From assembly GCA_013822245.1 (NCBI GenBank), contig PNKE01000025.1, positions 1 to 36,180 on the forward strand: a stretch of 36,180 nucleotides of DNA. Reading direction: 5' to 3'. The DNA comes from Candidatus Solibacter sp. (GTDB lineage: Bacteria > Acidobacteriota > Terriglobia > Bryobacterales > Bryobacteraceae). Shown here one piece after another: positions 1 to 6,398 of this stretch (its first letter is position 1; every line of letters starts with the position of its first letter). A program made the position numbers and the translations under genes. The notes under the pieces are model-generated. The model saw nothing but the letters and a program-made list of their open reading frames with translations, searched no databases and had not been told where the DNA came from.

Positions 1-112
1 CCTGAACAGAGTTCTGCAAGAGGGTCACGGTGCGGGCGGAGGAATTTTCTTTGATAATTCAACAAGATGCGAAACTAAGACGGAGGCGCGCCGAAGCGGA
101 GGGCATCTGCTT
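1..112 (+). promoter_or_regulatory. Leader of the amidase gene with a weak -10 candidate
   Basis: No gene is visible in this stretch. A GATAAT hexamer at 53-58 matches five of six bases of the sigma-70 -10 consensus, but there is no convincing -35 element 16-18 nt upstream. A GGAGGG Shine-Dalgarno stretch at 98-103 sits 9 nt before the GTG at 113 and is the main reason for choosing that start. Confidence 0.25.
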
Positions 113-1027
113 GTGACCAGCATCCGGCTTCGCGCTCCCGAGCCGCCGGAATGCCGGGTGAACTGGATTATGAACGAATACAAAGTCCGCTCCGGAGACA
201 CGCTCTCCGTCATCAGCCGCCGGTTCGGCGTACCGCTGCACCTGCTCATCGAAGTGAACTCGATCACCGGCCCCAACCGGATCAAGGTGGGCCAGGCGCT
301 CATCATCCCGCCGGTGACAACCGACTCATCCGAACACATCGCCGGCCCCGCCCCCGCGCACCCGCCCGCCGCGCCGGCGATCGCCATCGACCAGAAGACA
401 TTCCGGCTGCCCCCCTCGGGCTATCTCTCCGAGCAACATAAGAAGGACCTCATCGTCCTCCACTTCACCGCCGGCACCTCGGCCCGCTCGGCCTACCATA
501 CCTGGATGGCCGCCGCCGCCAGGGTGGCCACGGCCTACATCCTTGACACGGACGGCAAGATTTACGAACTCTTCGACCCGTCCCATTGGGCCTATCACCT
601 TGGCGTGAAGGGCGCCGATTCGGCCAACCACCTGCACGACAAGCGCAGCATCGGCATCGAGATCGTCAACCCCGGGCCGCTCAAGCCGAACGCCGCCGGC
701 GATCTGTGCTGGTGGTATCCGGCCAACCGCTTCGAGAAGGTCTGGTGCACAGCGGCGCGGACCGACAAGTACGTGAAGAAATCCTACCGCGGCTTCAACG
801 CCTTCGCGGCCTACACAGAGGCGCAGATTCAGTCGCTTACGCCGCTCATCCAGGCTCTGCGCGAGCGATTTTCCATCCCCGGGCGCCTGCCCTCGCTGGC
901 CAGGCGGAGCGTGGCCGAGCCGGGCGGGTATTTCAAAACCTTCGCCGGAATCGCTAGCCATCAGAACTTCCGCGCCGATAAGTTTGACGTCGGGCCGGCG
1001 TTTCCGTGGGAGCGCATAACTCTTTGA
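113..1027 (+). CDS. LysM domain N-acetylmuramoyl-L-alanine amidase (amidase_2)
   Basis: Predicted zinc amidase that cleaves the bond between N-acetylmuramic acid and the peptide stem of peptidoglycan. Residues about 22-66 form one LysM peptidoglycan-binding repeat (YKVRSGDTLSVISRRFGV). A Pro/Ala-rich linker follows to about 95, then an amidase_2 fold to the end. Candidate zinc ligands are His117 (LHFTAG) and His283 (SHQNFRADKFDVG); His162 (WAYHLG) and Glu183 (GIEIVN) fit other conserved active-site positions. No signal peptide is evident, so the export route is unclear. The GTG at 113 is chosen for its GGAGGG ribosome site; an ATG at 170, immediately before the LysM repeat, is a good alternative and would remove 19 residues. 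It stands alone upstream of rpoN on the same strand. Family assignment is firm; substrate specificity is inferred. Confidence 0.88.
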   Translation: MTSIRLRAPEPPECRVNWIMNEYKVRSGDTLSVISRRFGVPLHLLIEVNSITGPNRIKVGQALIIPPVTTDSSEHIAGPAPAHPPAAPAIAIDQKTFRLPPSGYLSEQHKKDLIVLHFTAGTSARSAYHTWMAAAARVATAYILDTDGKIYELFDPSHWAYHLGVKGADSANHLHDKRSIGIEIVNPGPLKPNAAGDLCWWYPANRFEKVWCTAARTDKYVKKSYRGFNAFAAYTEAQIQSLTPLIQALRERFSIPGRLPSLARRSVAEPGGYFKTFAGIASHQNFRADKFDVGPAFPWERITL

Positions 1028-1046
1028 CGGGCAAAGCGTTTTAGGC

Positions 1047-1073
1047 TTGTATTTCTGACATAACTGTTAAAAT
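1047..1073 (+). promoter_or_regulatory. Putative rpoN promoter
   Basis: An AT-rich patch in otherwise GC-rich DNA. TTGTAT (1047-1052) and TAAAAT (1068-1073) are separated by 15 nt, short for a sigma-70 promoter. The hexamer ends only 8 nt before the ATG at 1082, so a transcript from it would start at or next to the start codon. This is by-eye evidence only. Confidence 0.35.
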
Positions 1074-1081
1074 GGAGCCAG

Positions 1082-2599
1082 ATGAGCTTCCTCTCGCCCA
1101 GATTGCAGATCGCGGTGAAACAGAAGCAGATCCTCACGCCGGGTCTGGTTCAGATGGTCACCGTGCTGCAATTGAACAAGCTGGAGTTGAAGGAGCTGAT
1201 CAATCAGGAGATCTCACAGAACCCGGTGCTTGAAGAAGTGGTCGAGGGCGCCGAGGAGTTGACGCCGGCCGAAGTCCAATCGATGCTCGAGCGCGGCGAC
1301 CCCGACCCGCACCCGGCCGACGCCGAGGTCCGGGACGTCACCGCTCAGGCCTATGGCGACGCCCATGCGGGCGAAGCCGGCGCGGCGGCCGAGGCGCAGA
1401 AGGCGCCCGACGCCTTCGAAGAGATCGACTTCGGCAGTTACTTTGATGATTTCATGGACCCGCCGGTCCATTCGCCCGCCGAGTACGACCCGGACAAGCC
1501 GGGTTTCGAGGCGTTCCTTTCCTCGCCGGTGACGTTGACCGACCATCTTCGCCAGCAATTGAGCCTGGTCGTGGTGCCGCCCGAGATCCGCGACGCCACC
1601 GAGGCGATTCTCGGCAATCTGGACGAGTCCGGCTACCTCGAGGACACGCTGGAGAACATCGCGGCCGCCGAGGGCCATACGGTCGAAGTGCTGGAGAAGG
1701 CTCTGGAAGAGGTCCAGTCGCTGGACCCGGCGGGCGTCGGCGCGCGCAGCCTGCAGGAGTGCCTGCTGTTGCAACTCGAGGACCGCGGGGCGCAGGGCAG
1801 CGTGGCCTGGCGGATTGTCGAGAACCACCTGAAGCTGGTGGAGTCCAAGAGTGTGAAGGAACTGGCGCGGCTGTTGAAACGGCCGGCGCGGCATATCGAG
1901 ATCGCCCTCGACGTCATCGTGCACCTGGATCCGAAGCCGGGGCTGAAGTACTCGGGTCCGGGGGCAAGGGCCGTGGAGCCCGACATTTTCATCACCAAGG
2001 ACGGCGAGGATTACCTCGTCAGCCTGACCGACGAAGGGCTGCCCATGCTCAGGATCAACGGCAGTTACCGCCACCTGCTCGAACGCGGCGAGGGCGCCGA
2101 CAAAGAGACGCGCAACTATATCAAGGACCGCTACGCGTCGGCCCTTCAGCTGATCCGCAATATTGAACAACGCAAGCAGACCATCCTGAAGGTCTGCGAA
2201 GTGATTATCACCCGCCAGAGGGGTTTCCTCGAATCCGGCATCGACGAATTGCGGCCGATGATGATCAAGGAGGTGGCCGAGGAGATCGGCGTCCACGCCT
2301 CCACGGTCAGCCGCGCCGTCGCCGGCAAGTACGCCCATACTCCCCGCGGCGTCTTCGAGCTCCGGTTTTTCTTTACCGAAGCCGTTCAGGGACCCACCGG
2401 CGGCAACCTCTCCCTGGTAAACCTCAAGCGCATGGTGAAAAAGATGATCGAGGATGAAGATCCCAAACGTCCGCTCACCGACGACCACATAGCCGGCATG
2501 TTGCGGCAGCAGGGCATCAAGGTCACCCGGCGCACCGTGGCCAAGTACAGGGAGGACATGAAAATACCCTCCACGCACCACCGCAGGGTGAAGGACTAG
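1082..2599 (+). CDS. rpoN: RNA polymerase sigma-54 factor RpoN
   Basis: Sigma-54 directs RNA polymerase to -24/-12 promoters and needs an AAA+ activator to open DNA. The N-terminal activator-interacting region is clear (about residues 5-50, with LTPGLVQMVTVLQLNKLELK and QNPVLEE). An acidic, Ala-rich spacer follows (about 60-130), then the core-binding region, a helix-turn-helix (EVAEEIGVHASTVSRAV, then KYAHTPRGVFELRFFF), and the RpoN box RRTVAKYR at about residues 483-490. Length 505 aa is normal. GGAG lies close before the ATG. It is followed at 60 nt by hpf and then rapZ, the standard rpoN neighbourhood. A compatible activator without a sensory domain is encoded about 16 kb away at 18627-19622, although nothing shows that the two are specifically linked. 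Confidence 0.97.
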   Translation: MSFLSPRLQIAVKQKQILTPGLVQMVTVLQLNKLELKELINQEISQNPVLEEVVEGAEELTPAEVQSMLERGDPDPHPADAEVRDVTAQAYGDAHAGEAGAAAEAQKAPDAFEEIDFGSYFDDFMDPPVHSPAEYDPDKPGFEAFLSSPVTLTDHLRQQLSLVVVPPEIRDATEAILGNLDESGYLEDTLENIAAAEGHTVEVLEKALEEVQSLDPAGVGARSLQECLLLQLEDRGAQGSVAWRIVENHLKLVESKSVKELARLLKRPARHIEIALDVIVHLDPKPGLKYSGPGARAVEPDIFITKDGEDYLVSLTDEGLPMLRINGSYRHLLERGEGADKETRNYIKDRYASALQLIRNIEQRKQTILKVCEVIITRQRGFLESGIDELRPMMIKEVAEEIGVHASTVSRAVAGKYAHTPRGVFELRFFFTEAVQGPTGGNLSLVNLKRMVKKMIEDEDPKRPLTDDHIAGMLRQQGIKVTRRTVAKYREDMKIPSTHHRRVKD

Positions 2600-2659
2600 T
2601 CCTTAACGCCACCCGGCGGCGGCGCCTGTTCGTCTACAATCCGACAGAAAGGCACTGCC

Positions 2660-3220
2660 ATGAACATCACCTTCACAGGAAAGCAAGACAAACTGACCCC
2701 CTCGCAGGAGCGGAAGCTGGCGACCCAGTTCGCCAAGCTCTCCAAACTACTCGAGAAGCGGGGTGAGAAGGTCGCGCAGGTCGCCTTGCAGACCGTCCGC
2801 CACCAGCAGCGCGCCGAGGTGCGGATCAACTTCTACGATCAGGCCCTGGTCGGCGTCTCGAACGCGCCCGATCAGTACACGGCCGTCATGGATGCCGTCG
2901 CCAAGGTGGAGAAGCAGGCCCTCAAGATGCTCTCCAAGTACCGCGATACCAAGCGCGAAACGGTTCGCAAGACCGCCGAGCCGGCCGAAGCCCCCGCGCC
3001 CGCCAAATCGAAGGCGGCCAGGAAGGAGAAGCCCGCAAAGGCCCCCAGGCCGTCCAGGGTGGTGAAGGCCGGAGCGTCCCGCAAACCCATGACCGCCGAG
3101 GAAGCCATGATGACCATGCCCGGCGACAGCGACTATGTCGTGTTCACCGACTCGGAAACAGGCCGCACGGGCGTGCTGGTGCGCCGCCGCGACGGCAAGG
3201 TCGATCTGATCGAGTCCTGA
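2660..3220 (+). CDS. hpf: Long-form ribosome hibernation promoting factor HPF
   Basis: HPF binds the 30S decoding centre in stationary phase; long forms also join two 70S particles into inactive 100S dimers. Residues 1 to about 98 form the S30AE fold (MNITFTGKQDKLTPSQ at the start, VRINFYDQALVGVS in the core). A basic Lys/Ala/Pro linker runs to about 138. The C-terminal dimerisation domain follows (KPMTAEEAMMTM, then DYVVFTDSETGRTGVLVRRR). Length 186 aa and the C-terminal domain make it the long form. AAAGG at 2648-2652 is well placed for the ATG. A TACAAT hexamer at 2635-2640 could be a private -10 element giving a leader of about 13 nt. It lies between rpoN and rapZ, 3 nt upstream of the latter. 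Confidence 0.95.
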   Translation: MNITFTGKQDKLTPSQERKLATQFAKLSKLLEKRGEKVAQVALQTVRHQQRAEVRINFYDQALVGVSNAPDQYTAVMDAVAKVEKQALKMLSKYRDTKRETVRKTAEPAEAPAPAKSKAARKEKPAKAPRPSRVVKAGASRKPMTAEEAMMTMPGDSDYVVFTDSETGRTGVLVRRRDGKVDLIES

Positions 3221-3223
3221 TCC

Positions 3224-4165
3224 ATGGCCAAACCGACCAAACCAGGGGCGGGCGGAGGAGGAAAGCCCGAACCGCCCGCCCCCAAGACCACCCCAAAGTC
3301 ACTCAATGAGCAGGCGCCTGAACTGGTCGTGATCACCGGTTTGAGCGGGTCGGGCAAGGCGACAGTCCTCAAGGCGTTCGAGGACAACGGCTACTATGCC
3401 GTCGACAACCTGCCGGTCGACCTGATCCCGACCTTCGCCAAGCTCACCAAGGATTCGCCCAACATCCGCCGCGCGGCGCTGGTTGTGGATATCCGCGAAG
3501 GCGAGTCGCTCAAACGATTCCCGGCGATTTATTCGGCCATCAAGCGCGACATCCGCACCCGGCTGCTGTTCCTCGACGCCGGCGACGACACGCTGGTCCG
3601 ACGCTTCAGCGAAACCCGGCGTCCGCATCCGCTCGGCCACGACCGGTCAGTGCTGGGCAACGTGCTGACCGAGCGCGAACTGCTGGCCCCCATCCGCGCC
3701 CTGGCCGACCATGTGCTGATGACGTCGGAGATGAACGTCCACCAACTCCGCCGGCGCATCGTCGAGACGTTCGGTTCGCCCACCGATATCCGGCTGATGG
3801 TGTCGTCATTGAGCTTCGGCTTCCGCCACGGCGTGCCCGCAGACGCAGATCTGGTCTTCGATGTCCGGTTTCTGCCTAATCCAAACTACATCCCGGAATT
3901 CAAGAGCCTGAGCGGGCGTAATGCGCGCGTGGCGCGATTCGTCCGCAGCTACCCGCAGACGCAGGAGTTCATCGAACGCGTGGCATCGATGCTGCTGTTC
4001 CTGATGCCGCACTACATCCATGAAGGCAAGAGCTATCTGACCATCGCCTTCGGGTGCACCGGCGGCCGCCACCGTTCGGTCATGATGGCCGAGGAGATCG
4101 GCAAGCGGCTGCAGAAAGCCGGCTACCACGCCAAGATCTCCCACCGGGACATCGAAAAAAGCTGA
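3224..4165 (+). CDS. rapZ: RNase adapter protein RapZ (YvcJ/P-loop family)
   Basis: RapZ-family proteins are nucleotide-binding regulators; in E. coli RapZ senses glucosamine-6-phosphate and guides RNase E to a small RNA. The first 33 residues are a Gly/Pro/Lys-rich extension. The P-loop follows at 39-46 (GLSGSGKA), then GYYAVDNLPVDLIP. The C-terminal domain carries GCTGGRHRS at 277-285 and ends in SHRD. The Walker A motif ends in Ala46 where Ser or Thr normally contacts magnesium, so nucleotide use may differ. The gene starts 3 nt after hpf and is clearly in its operon. No glmS-regulating small RNA or PTS gene is visible here, so the E. coli role cannot be assumed. Family call firm, function inferred. 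Confidence 0.93.
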   Translation: MAKPTKPGAGGGGKPEPPAPKTTPKSLNEQAPELVVITGLSGSGKATVLKAFEDNGYYAVDNLPVDLIPTFAKLTKDSPNIRRAALVVDIREGESLKRFPAIYSAIKRDIRTRLLFLDAGDDTLVRRFSETRRPHPLGHDRSVLGNVLTERELLAPIRALADHVLMTSEMNVHQLRRRIVETFGSPTDIRLMVSSLSFGFRHGVPADADLVFDVRFLPNPNYIPEFKSLSGRNARVARFVRSYPQTQEFIERVASMLLFLMPHYIHEGKSYLTIAFGCTGGRHRSVMMAEEIGKRLQKAGYHAKISHRDIEKS

Positions 4166-4206
4166 AAAATCTCTCAAGCCCGCTCGTTTGCGTTCGATAA
4201 GTGGAA

Positions 4207-4389
4207 AGAGGTTGAGCCGCGAGGTTGGCCTGCGGCCGGTGCATCTTCCAGGGATGGTGCTGCGTGCCCCACAGGGAATAGGGGGTAGCGCCGTCTGGCT
4301 GGGTCCTTGCAGCCGCGGCCAGTGGTCTTGCGGACATACCTGAATGCTGGCTCAAGGGGCGGCGCACAACTCCTCCGCTGCGCCGCCCC
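4207..4389 (+). ncRNA. Putative structured RNA, 6S-like (alternative: nadA leader/riboswitch)
   Basis: The stretch between rapZ and nadA holds no gene but can be drawn as a nested rod. TTGAGCC 4212-4218 pairs with GGCTCAA 4349-4355. TGGCC-T-GCGGC 4226-4236 pairs with 4312-4321 (10 bp, one bulged T, plus two wobble pairs outside). TGCA 4240-4243 pairs with 4308-4311, CCAG 4248-4251 with 4295-4298, GGTGCT 4256-4261 with AGCGCC 4287-4292, and CCCC 4267-4270 with GGGG 4281-4284. Between the first two helices lies an asymmetric bubble, 7 nt on the 5' side and 27 nt on the 3' side; the latter can form a small GTC/GAC hairpin. A closing helix next to an open bubble with a 3'-side hairpin and a long terminal rod is the 6S RNA plan, and UGAGCCG with GGCUCAAGGG recalls the E. 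coli 6S bubble border. Because nadA follows, an NAD+-I riboswitch (known in Acidobacteriota before nadA) is the main alternative, but I could not establish its tandem subdomains. A competing local hairpin at 4216-4236 exists. Folded by hand. Confidence 0.42.
4356..4389 (+). terminator. Perfect 11-bp GC hairpin before nadA
   Basis: GGGGCGGCGCA (4356-4366) and TGCGCCGCCCC (4379-4389) are exact reverse complements around a 12-nt loop. No T-run follows, so it is not a textbook intrinsic terminator. It directly abuts the 3' end of the proposed structured RNA. It may end or stabilise that RNA, or be an expression platform for nadA. Confidence 0.4.
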
Positions 4390-4420
4390 GCCCGCGTCCC
4401 CCCTCCATAACTTCCACTGT

Positions 4421-4426
4421 TACAAT
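4421..4426 (+). promoter_or_regulatory. Putative nadA -10 element
   Basis: TACAAT matches five of six -10 consensus bases and lies 22 nt before the nadA ATG. A transcript from it would have a leader of about 16 nt containing the AAGG ribosome site at 4433-4436. No recognisable -35 element is present. If used, it would separate nadA transcription from the structured RNA upstream. Confidence 0.35.
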
Positions 4427-4448
4427 CGGATCAAGGTCTTCCATATTC

Positions 4449-5378
4449 ATGCCAGCCACGTCGACCTTGGCCGAGGAGATCCTCGAACTCAAGAAAGCCC
4501 GCAGGGCTACGATCCTGGTGCATCACTACCAGGAGGCCGAGATCCAGGAACTGGCCGACGTGATCGGCGATTCGCTGGAACTCTCCCGCAAGGCGCAGTC
4601 GTTCGACGGCGAAGTGATCGCCTTCTGCGGCGTCTGGTTCATGGCCGAAACGGCGAAGGTTCTGAATCCTTCAAAAACCGTCATCGTTCCCGACGCCGAC
4701 GCCGGCTGCTCGCTGGTGGACTCCTGCCCCGCCGATCAGCTTCGCGCCTGGAAACGCCGCCATCCAGACCACGCCATCGTCAGCTACATCAACACCTCGG
4801 TCGAGGTGAAGGCTGAAAGCGACATCCTCTGCACGTCGCGCAACGCCGTCGATGTTGTCAATTCGATACCGGCGGACACGCCCATCCTGTTCACGCCCGA
4901 CGTCAACCTGGGCAACTACGTCAAGCGCCAGACCGGCCGCGAGAACTTGAAGATCTGGCAGGGCGCCTGCATCGTCCATGCCACTTTTCCGGGCCGCCGG
5001 CTGACGGCCGCCAAAATGGAGCATCCCGGGGCTTTCGTCGCCTCCCATCCGGAGTGTCCCGAAGACATCCTGCGCATGTCGGACTTTATCGGCTCGACAT
5101 CTGCCATCATCGACTGGTGCGTGAAGCATCCGGGCCGCGAGTTCATCGTCATGACCGAAAGCGGCGTCCGCTTCTCGCTCGAACGCAACTCGCCGGACAA
5201 GAGCTTCTACTTCGTCGCCAACGAACACTGCAACTGCAGCGAGTGCCCTTACATGAAGCGCAACTCGCTCGAAAAACTCCGCGACGCGCTGCGCGACCTC
5301 GCCCCGCGCGTCGAACTCTCCCAGGAACTGATCGATCGCGCCCGGTTGCCGATCGAACGCATGCTGGCGCTGAAGTAG
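4449..5378 (+). CDS. nadA: Quinolinate synthase NadA
   Basis: Condenses iminoaspartate with dihydroxyacetone phosphate to quinolinate in de novo NAD synthesis, using an oxygen-sensitive [4Fe-4S] cluster. The three expected cluster cysteines are Cys87 (DAGCSLVDSC), Cys174 (QGACIVH) and Cys266 (SECPYMKRN). Other family blocks present are LVHHYQ (24-28), GDSLELS, FCGVWFMAETAK, SYINTSVEVKAESD and TPDVNLGNYV. Start: the ATG at 4449 gives 309 aa, the usual length, and begins just before conserved sequence; the open frame extends upstream into the structured RNA region but without similarity. nadB and nadC are not in the window. moaA follows after 21 nt. Both encode Fe-S enzymes, which may explain the pairing, but that is inference. 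Confidence 0.97.
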   Translation: MPATSTLAEEILELKKARRATILVHHYQEAEIQELADVIGDSLELSRKAQSFDGEVIAFCGVWFMAETAKVLNPSKTVIVPDADAGCSLVDSCPADQLRAWKRRHPDHAIVSYINTSVEVKAESDILCTSRNAVDVVNSIPADTPILFTPDVNLGNYVKRQTGRENLKIWQGACIVHATFPGRRLTAAKMEHPGAFVASHPECPEDILRMSDFIGSTSAIIDWCVKHPGREFIVMTESGVRFSLERNSPDKSFYFVANEHCNCSECPYMKRNSLEKLRDALRDLAPRVELSQELIDRARLPIERMLALK

Positions 5379-5399
5379 ACGCGCCCCGGAACAATCACC

Positions 5400-6395
5400 G
5401 TGGAACGTCCTCTCATCGACACCTACAACCGGATCCACGACAACCTGCGCATCAGCGTCACCGACCGCTGCAACATCCGCTGCTACTACTGCATGCCCGA
5501 AGACGGCGTCGAGTTCGTCCCGCGCGCCGAAATCCTGACGTTCGAGGAGATCGAGCGCTTCGCCCGCATCGCCGCCAAACTGGGCATCAACAAAATCCGC
5601 GTCACCGGCGGCGAACCGCTTGTGCGCAAGCATCTCGCCGTCCTCATCGCCAAACTCGCCTCAATTGACGGCATCCGCGACATCGCCCTGACCACCAACG
5701 GCGTCCTGCTTGCCGAACAGGCCGAAGCGCTTTACCGGGCCGGATTGCGCCGGCTGAACATTCACCTCGACACGCTCGACCCGGCGCTGTTCCGCCGCAT
5801 CACCCGCCGCGACGATTTCCACCGCGTCATGGCCGGCATCATGAAGGCGCGCGAACTCGGCTTCGGACCCATCAAGATCAACGCCGTCGCCGTGCGCGAT
5901 CTCGTCGAGGACAGCATCGTGCCGCTGGCCCGCTTCGGCCGCGAGCACGGCATCGAGATCCGCTACATCGAGTTCATGCCGCTCGACGCCCAGGGCTTGT
6001 GGCAGAAGGACCGCGTGCTGCTGGCTGACGACATCCTGGCCATGCTCGAACACGGCATCGGTCCGCTCGACCCCGTCCCCGACCCCGATCCGCGCGCGCC
6101 GGCGCTCGAATATACCTTCCGCGATGGCATCGGCAAAATCGGTTTCATCGCCTCGGTCAGCCGGCCGTTCTGCCTCAACTGCAACCGCATCCGCCTCACC
6201 GCCGACGGCAATCTGCGCTACTGCCTGTTCGCCATCGAGGAGACTGGCGTCAAACACCTGCTGCGCGGCGGCGCAAGCGATACTGAGATCATGGACACAA
6301 TCCGGGCCGTCGTCCATGCAAAATGGCTCGGCCATGAGATCAACCGCGGCGGCTTCGTCCCTCCCCCGCGGCCGATGTATGCGATCGGCGGGTAA
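5400..6395 (+). CDS. moaA: GTP 3',8-cyclase MoaA
   Basis: Radical SAM enzyme that starts molybdenum cofactor synthesis by converting GTP to 3',8-cyclo-dihydro-GTP, which MoaC turns into cyclic pyranopterin monophosphate. The N-terminal radical-SAM cluster is Cys24, Cys28, Cys31 (CNIRCYYC), followed by VTGGEPLVR. The second, substrate-binding cluster is Cys258, Cys261, Cys275 (FCLNCNRIRLTADGNLRYC). The protein ends in the Gly-Gly pair that is needed for activity in known MoaA proteins. The start is a GTG with a weak ribosome site, chosen because the conserved DTYNRIHDNLRISVTDRC block begins a few residues later. The rest of the cofactor pathway is not in this window. A membrane glycosyltransferase-like gene follows after 3 nt. 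Confidence 0.97.
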   Translation: MERPLIDTYNRIHDNLRISVTDRCNIRCYYCMPEDGVEFVPRAEILTFEEIERFARIAAKLGINKIRVTGGEPLVRKHLAVLIAKLASIDGIRDIALTTNGVLLAEQAEALYRAGLRRLNIHLDTLDPALFRRITRRDDFHRVMAGIMKARELGFGPIKINAVAVRDLVEDSIVPLARFGREHGIEIRYIEFMPLDAQGLWQKDRVLLADDILAMLEHGIGPLDPVPDPDPRAPALEYTFRDGIGKIGFIASVSRPFCLNCNRIRLTADGNLRYCLFAIEETGVKHLLRGGASDTEIMDTIRAVVHAKWLGHEINRGGFVPPPRPMYAIGG

Positions 6396-6398
6396 TCA

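Noticed and set aside
4166-4448. A canonical NAD+-I riboswitch before nadA.
   Set aside because: The context is right and partial similarities exist, but I could not place the two tandem subdomains with their helices. It is kept as an alternative in the RNA entry, not as the call.
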